Positions 4,811 through 8,539 of a stretch of 8,539 nucleotides of DNA are shown in pieces. The stretch comes from DATGLE01 sp035294325 (GTDB lineage: Bacteria > Chloroflexota > Ktedonobacteria > Ktedonobacterales > Ktedonobacteraceae), in the NCBI GenBank assembly GCA_035294325.1, contig DATGLE010000036.1, positions 1-8,539 of the forward strand, written 5' to 3'. The notes under the pieces are model-generated. The model made no database searches. It saw only the letters and a list, made by a program, of their open reading frames with translations, and had not been told where the DNA came from. The translations under genes and the position numbers were made by a program. How positions within the stretch are numbered: position 1 is the stretch's first letter; every line of letters begins with the position of its first letter.

Positions 4811-4843
4811 TTGACTTTCGATTATCGATAATCTATTATAGAT
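4811..4843 (+). promoter_or_regulatory. Operon promoter with two overlapping palindromic operators
   Basis: TTGACT (4811-4816), a 17-bp spacer and TATTAT (4834-4839) form a near-consensus promoter with its start near 4846. The 14-bp perfect palindrome GATTATCGATAATC (4820-4833) fills almost the whole spacer. The 13-bp palindrome ATCTATTATAGAT (4831-4843) covers the -10 box. A dimeric repressor bound at either site would block RNA polymerase. The operon's own GntR regulator is the obvious candidate, although neither site is the usual TnGTnnnACnA-type FadR-subfamily motif. Confidence 0.6.
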
Positions 4844-4912
4844 ATTACTGCCTGGCGAACCACGGACTACCCTGGTTATCAAGAGACTGTATTTCAGAGA
4901 GGAAGTCACGTC

Positions 4913-6643
4913 ATGGGTACGAACAATGCGGTCCTGGGTTCTTTCTACGGGGACGATGAGTTCCCTATTCAGTGGGAAGAGGGCGAGCGGGAACTCTTCT
5001 GGATTTACGATGACCTGCACTGCCCCAACCCGATATCTCCCATGTTCTTCGATATTGGCGGCTGGTGGCTGACCTGCGACCACATGTTTCGCCGCTTCGG
5101 CACCCCCTTTGCCAGCGACTGGATCGCGAAGAAGATCAACGGCTACCTCTACACCGCCGCTGTCCCTGCGGATTCCTCGCTGCGGGCGGAGGCGAGCGAG
5201 TATCAGAGTCGCTATGTTCCGCGCGTGCCGCGCGATCCCGCCTATGCAGAGAAGATGGGCGCCTACATGGGCGCGGTGCTGCCGCACTACGCGCAAAATT
5301 TCCTGGACTGGTGGCGCGAGCGCCTGCGCCCGGAGATGGAACGCAACTTTGCCTACCTGGACAACTACGATACGGAGCGGGCCGGGCTGATCGAACTGGC
5401 CGTCTTGCTTGAAGACGCCATCGACATCCATGACCGCCACTGGAAGATCCACTGGATGCTCAACTTCGCCCAGTTCTCCTCCACGCTCGACCTGAACGCC
5501 ACCATCCAGCAGGTCAAAGGTCAGGTTGATCCGGCCCTGATGGGACGCCTCCAGAGTTCCGTTGAGGACCGCAACTGGGATTCTATCGAGGCTCTGTGGA
5601 AGATCAAAGAGGAGATCAAAGGCGATGCCGAACTGAGGGAGGCGTTCAAGGGCGAGACAGCCGGCGCTATCCTGCGCAGCCTGCACAACTCCGAGCGCGG
5701 GCAGCGCCTGCTTTCCGAGCGCATCGCGCCCTATCAGCAGGAATTTGGCTACAAATCCATCTGGTCGCACGAGTTCGCCTTCCCTACCTGGAAAGAGCAG
5801 CCGACGCCAATTATCGAGGTCATTCGCGGCTACCTCGAAACCGACTACGATTACCCGAAAACGATCAATGCCGTCAGGGCTGATCTCGATGCGGCCATCC
5901 ACGAACTGATGGACGACGTACCGGAAGGGGAGCAGCGCAAGAAACTGCAAAATTCGCTTGACCTGTCGCTGCGCATGAACCCGCTCACGCCCGACCATCA
6001 TTTCTACATCGACCAGGGCACCAACGCGCGCCTGCGCCTGGTCCTGATCGCTATCGGCAAGAAGCTTGTTGTGGCCGGGCTGATCGATGATCCAGAGGAT
6101 GTCGTATTCCTGCGCTACAACGAACTGCGCCTGCTGATGACCAATCCTTCCGCATTCGACGCGCGCACACTGGTTTCGCAGCGCCGCGACGAGCATGAGC
6201 AGGCGTATCAGATTCGCCCGCGCGAGTGGGTTGGCACGGCCACGCAGGTCGCGCTGGACTTCCCCTATAACGCGCTCTGGGGTTTCCCGGAGAAGTTCTA
6301 TCGCGAGCCGCCGAAGAAAACCGGCGAGATCAGGGGGCTGGCCGCCTCGCCCGGTGTGGTAGAGGGGCTGGCGCGTAACGTCGCCTCGCTCGACCAGTTC
6401 GATCAGGTCAGGGAGGGCGAGATCCTGATCTGCCGCATGACCAACCCCGCCTGGGTGGTACTCTTCACCAAGATCGTCGGCCTGGTCACGGACGCAGGCG
6501 GCGTCACATCCCATCCGGCAGTCGTCTCCCGCGAATTCAGCATCCCCGCCGTCGTTGGCACTTCCAACGCCACGGAGCGTATCAAAACGGGTGATCGCGT
6601 GCGCGTGAATGGCAGTACTGGAATAGTAGAGGTTCTCAGTTGA
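4913..6643 (+). CDS. PEP-utilising (swivel histidine) subunit of a split dikinase / phenylphosphate-synthase-like enzyme
   Basis: This 576-residue protein ends in a PEP-utilising mobile domain (about 471-576). It carries the signature GGVTSHPAVVSRE (529-541), in which His534 matches the phospho-acceptor of PEP synthase, PPDK and rifampin phosphotransferase. The N-terminal part has a WIYDDLHCPNPISPM motif (30-44), matching, from memory, the substrate-binding region upstream of the His domain in PpsA-like and rifampin-phosphotransferase-like proteins. The N-terminal ATP-grasp domain and the C-terminal pyruvate/PEP barrel of PEP synthase are both absent. A separate ATP-grasp protein is encoded at 7998, so the expected role is to carry the beta-phosphate of ATP on His534 to an unknown substrate. 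The length (about 65 kDa) is close to the 70-kDa subunit of Thauera phenylphosphate synthase. The start has GAGAGGAAG upstream. The stop overlaps the regulator's TTG start by 4 nt. Confidence 0.85.
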   Translation: MGTNNAVLGSFYGDDEFPIQWEEGERELFWIYDDLHCPNPISPMFFDIGGWWLTCDHMFRRFGTPFASDWIAKKINGYLYTAAVPADSSLRAEASEYQSRYVPRVPRDPAYAEKMGAYMGAVLPHYAQNFLDWWRERLRPEMERNFAYLDNYDTERAGLIELAVLLEDAIDIHDRHWKIHWMLNFAQFSSTLDLNATIQQVKGQVDPALMGRLQSSVEDRNWDSIEALWKIKEEIKGDAELREAFKGETAGAILRSLHNSERGQRLLSERIAPYQQEFGYKSIWSHEFAFPTWKEQPTPIIEVIRGYLETDYDYPKTINAVRADLDAAIHELMDDVPEGEQRKKLQNSLDLSLRMNPLTPDHHFYIDQGTNARLRLVLIAIGKKLVVAGLIDDPEDVVFLRYNELRLLMTNPSAFDARTLVSQRRDEHEQAYQIRPREWVGTATQVALDFPYNALWGFPEKFYREPPKKTGEIRGLAASPGVVEGLARNVASLDQFDQVREGEILICRMTNPAWVVLFTKIVGLVTDAGGVTSHPAVVSREFSIPAVVGTSNATERIKTGDRVRVNGSTGIVEVLS

Positions 6644-7281
6644 GCTTAACGCGCACAAGCCTGCGCGAGCAGATCAAAGAGATCTTGCTTGCAAGAATTC
6701 TTAATGGTGAATACAGGCCGGGAGACCGCCTGGTGGAGCTACAGATCGCGCAGGAGTTTGGCACCAGCCAGGCTCCCGTGCGCGAGTCGCTGCGCGAACT
6801 CGAAGCGCTGGGCTTTGTCGAATCGGCCCCATATCGCGGGACACGTGTCCGCGCGGTCACGAAAGATGAACTGGCCGAGATCTACCCCGTGCGGGCAGCG
6901 CTGGAGGAGGTGGCAGCGCGGGCAGCGGCGCAGCGACTGGATGGCAATGTCGCGGCGCTGGCGGCCGAACTCGCCGCCATGCATCGCGAAGCGGATAGCG
7001 GCAATCTCTATGAAGAGGTGCGCCACGACGTGGAGTTTCATCGCCTGATCGTGGCGGCATCGGGGAATCGCGTGCTGCAAGATGTCTGGCAATCCCTGCG
7101 TATCGAGGCCCGCACGCTCATCAGCGCCATCGCTACGGAGATCGACCTGCACGAAATAGCCGAGATGCATCGCCCGGTGCTCGAAGCGCTGGCCGCCAGA
7201 GATGGCATGCTGGCCGGCAGGCTGATCCGCGAGCATATCGAGTTCTTCGGCACAAAGGTTCTGAACTTATACAAGGAGTGA
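6640..7281 (+). CDS. GntR-family transcriptional regulator, FadR/FCD subfamily
   Basis: This 213-residue regulator has an N-terminal winged HTH (about 7-72), with YRPGDRLVE (25-33), the recognition region IAQEFGTSQAPVRESLRELEALGFV (36-60, typical of GntR proteins) and the wing YRGTRV (65-70). An all-helical FCD ligand-binding domain (about 76-206) follows. Asp130, His134, His177 and His199 match the metal-binding set seen in FCD domains, which usually sense small carboxylates or related metabolites. The start is TTG at 6640, overlapping the preceding stop (TTGA) with AGAGG 8 nt upstream, so translation is coupled. Its position inside the operon and the palindromes over the promoter suggest autoregulation, with de-repression by the pathway substrate or an intermediate. 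The effector is unknown. Confidence 0.92.
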   Translation: MSLTRTSLREQIKEILLARILNGEYRPGDRLVELQIAQEFGTSQAPVRESLRELEALGFVESAPYRGTRVRAVTKDELAEIYPVRAALEEVAARAAAQRLDGNVAALAAELAAMHREADSGNLYEEVRHDVEFHRLIVAASGNRVLQDVWQSLRIEARTLISAIATEIDLHEIAEMHRPVLEALAARDGMLAGRLIREHIEFFGTKVLNLYKE

Positions 7282-7285
7282 ATGT

Positions 7286-8005
7286 ATGACGCGTCTTGTC
7301 GATCTATCCATGCCGGTGCACCGCAATATGATCACCTTCCCGCGCATCCCGCCCCCATCTCTGCTGATGTACGAGACGTGGCAGGAGTTCGCCGAGGGGG
7401 TCGGGGCGGCAAAAGAGGGCGCGACCTGGCTCACTGCCTCCTATCTTGTCATCCAGAGCGATCATGTCGGTACGCACTGCGACGCCGTTAAGCACATTCG
7501 CGGGCCAGAAGCGCCGGGGCCGGAGGGCATTCCGCTCGAATACTGTTACTCCGATGGTGTTGTGCTTGACTTCCGCGATAAGCCATATGGCTATGGTATT
7601 ACCAGAGCGGATATCGATGCCGCCCTGAGCAAAATCAATTATACGCTTAAAGAGCGCGATATCGTGCTCATTCAGACCGGAGCGTCGGCCTACAACACAG
7701 AGCAGCGCTACCTGACCGACCATTGCGGCATGACCGCCGAGGCGACGCGCTACCTGATCTCGCGCGGCGTTAGATTGATGGGCACCGATGCCGTAACCTT
7801 CGATCCTCCGGTCTGGGCAATGTTTGAGCGCAAACAGTTCTGGGAAGCGCATATGGTGATGATGGATGAGGATTACTGGCATATCGAAAACCTGGTCAAC
7901 CTGGATCAGCTTCCCCCCTGCAACTTCAAGCTCTCTGTCTTTCCGATCAAGTGGATTGGCACAACGGCGGCGCCGGTGCGCGCCGTGGGGATTATCGATG
8001 AGTGA
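7286..8005 (+). CDS. Cyclase-family metal-dependent hydrolase (kynurenine-formamidase-like fold)
   Basis: This is a 239-residue member of the family called 'cyclase' (PF04199 type), which includes bacterial kynurenine formamidase KynB, isatin hydrolase and polyketide cyclase-like proteins. These use a metal site to open or close amide or lactam-type bonds. The diagnostic motif is His60-Val-Gly-Thr-His64-Cys-Asp66 with His70 shortly after. The C-terminal part has EDYWHIENLVNL (195-206), whose Glu201 fits the conserved late acidic residue, and ends with a KWIGTTAAPVRAVGII strand set. It is cytosolic, with no signal peptide. AAGGAG lies 7 nt before the ATG. The gene begins 4 nt after the regulator's stop and overlaps the next gene by 8 nt. 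No other tryptophan-breakdown gene is present, so I would not call it KynB. It probably processes the substrate or product of the neighbouring dikinase. Confidence 0.88.
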   Translation: MTRLVDLSMPVHRNMITFPRIPPPSLLMYETWQEFAEGVGAAKEGATWLTASYLVIQSDHVGTHCDAVKHIRGPEAPGPEGIPLEYCYSDGVVLDFRDKPYGYGITRADIDAALSKINYTLKERDIVLIQTGASAYNTEQRYLTDHCGMTAEATRYLISRGVRLMGTDAVTFDPPVWAMFERKQFWEAHMVMMDEDYWHIENLVNLDQLPPCNFKLSVFPIKWIGTTAAPVRAVGIIDE

Positions 8006-8539
8006 TACTGCTATTCTCTGGTTCAACGATGAGACGTGCCGCGATGTGCGCCTTGCCGGGGGCAAAGGAGCCAGCCTGGCAGCGATGACGGCGCGGGGAT
8101 TGCCGGTGCCACCGGGCTTCGTCATCCCCGCCCACGTGCTTGAACAATCGGTGGACGCCGCCCGGCTGCGTGAGCTGGCCCTGGCGCAGCAGCACCGGGA
8201 GGCGCAGGCGCTGATCCACCAGGCTATCCCGCCGCGCGAGGCCATCGCTGCCGGCTATGCGCGAATCGGTGCGGGCAAGGTCGCCGTCCGCTCCTCAGCC
8301 TGCGCCGAAGACTCGGAGGCTGCAAGCTACGCCGGCCAGCAGGAGACCTACCTGAACGTCTCTGGCAGCGACGAGGTATGCCGGCGCGTCGTCGATTGCT
8401 GGGCTTCATTCTTCAGCGAACGTGCGCTATTCTATCGCGCCCATAAAGGCTCACTGAAAGATCTCGGCATGGCAGTGGTCGTGCAAAAGATGCTCGATCC
8501 GCTGAAATCGGGCGTCATCTTCACCGTCGATCCCGTCAA
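7998..8539 (+). CDS. PEP-synthase/PPDK-type ATP-binding protein (ATP-grasp), 3' end outside the window
   Basis: The frame is open from the ATG at 7998 to the window edge (180 full codons). It matches the N-terminal ATP-binding domain of PEP synthase and PPDK: LAGGKGASLAAM (19-30, with the nucleotide-binding Lys23), GLPVPPGFVI (34-43), VAVRSSACAEDS (95-106, with Arg98), SYAGQQETYLNV (110-121) and VVVQKMLDPLKSGVIFTVDP (160-179). The segment between residues 45 and 90 is shorter than in full-length PEP synthases. The start overlaps the cyclase gene by 8 nt, implying coupled translation. With the His-swivel protein encoded first in the operon, this would supply the ATP-cleaving half of the enzyme, as PpsB does in phenylphosphate synthase. 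The missing end leaves open whether it stops after the ATP domain or carries its own swivel domain. Confidence 0.9.
   Translation, partial: MSDTAILWFNDETCRDVRLAGGKGASLAAMTARGLPVPPGFVIPAHVLEQSVDAARLRELALAQQHREAQALIHQAIPPREAIAAGYARIGAGKVAVRSSACAEDSEAASYAGQQETYLNVSGSDEVCRRVVDCWASFFSERALFYRAHKGSLKDLGMAVVVQKMLDPLKSGVIFTVDPV

Noticed and set aside
4664..6658. 664-codon open frame on the minus strand opposite the PEP-utilising gene
   Set aside because: It is antisense to a gene with a clear catalytic motif and conserved-looking domains. It reflects high-GC codon structure, and its end runs through the palindrome at 4724-4778. No family features are visible in it.
7304..8245. 313-codon open frame on the minus strand opposite the cyclase gene
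   Set aside because: It is antisense to a protein with the HxGTHxD motif and across the start of the ATP-grasp gene. Its composition is rich in Arg, Ala and Ser, as expected of a shadow frame.

Overview
The window looks like a bacterial chromosome fragment of moderate GC. It shows Shine-Dalgarno starts, sigma70-type promoters, tightly overlapping operon genes and interspersed GC-rich palindromic repeats. Protein style (a FadR-type GntR regulator, an ABC-F protein, a split PEP-synthase-like enzyme) and repeat style suggest a soil or thermophilic Chloroflexota member, possibly Ktedonobacteria. That is an inference from style only, because the window holds no rRNA or other marker gene. Positions 1-600 and 3340-4400 are visibly AT-richer than the two large gene blocks.

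Layout. Positions 1-400 (minus strand) hold a small Cro/CI-type regulator. It is followed by a 39-codon reading frame whose first residues resemble the N-terminus of arylamine N-acetyltransferase and then diverge. Positions 401-1145 have no convincing gene. They contain a + strand promoter-like site, a hairpin, an 11-unit GC-rich tandem array and a large inverted repeat. Positions 1146-2750 (minus) encode an ABC-F ATPase. Its roughly 300-nt leader (2751-3055) holds a consensus promoter, a leaderless 28-codon frame ending inside a hairpin, a second short frame, and a sequence that can pair with the ABC-F ribosome-binding site. Positions 3088-3336 (minus) encode a small two-helix membrane protein whose stop codon lies within the ABC-F -35 box. 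On the + strand, 3530-4333 is a promoter, two small genes of unknown function and a terminator-like hairpin. Positions 4363-4692 encode a three-helix membrane protein, and a perfect 26-bp palindrome follows at 4724-4778.

The main system is the + strand operon from 4811 to beyond the window edge. A strong promoter overlaid by two palindromes drives four overlapping or abutting genes: (1) a 576-residue protein ending in a PEP-utilising swivel domain with its phospho-acceptor histidine; (2) a GntR/FCD regulator; (3) a cyclase-family (kynurenine-formamidase-like) metal hydrolase; (4) a PPDK_N-type ATP-grasp protein, cut by the window edge. Genes 1 and 4 together look like a PEP-synthase-type dikinase split in two, as in phenylphosphate synthase. 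The likely logic is ATP-driven beta-phosphoryl transfer through the histidine onto an unknown small molecule, combined with a hydrolytic or cyclising step by gene 3 and effector-sensitive control by gene 2. The substrate cannot be read from the sequence.
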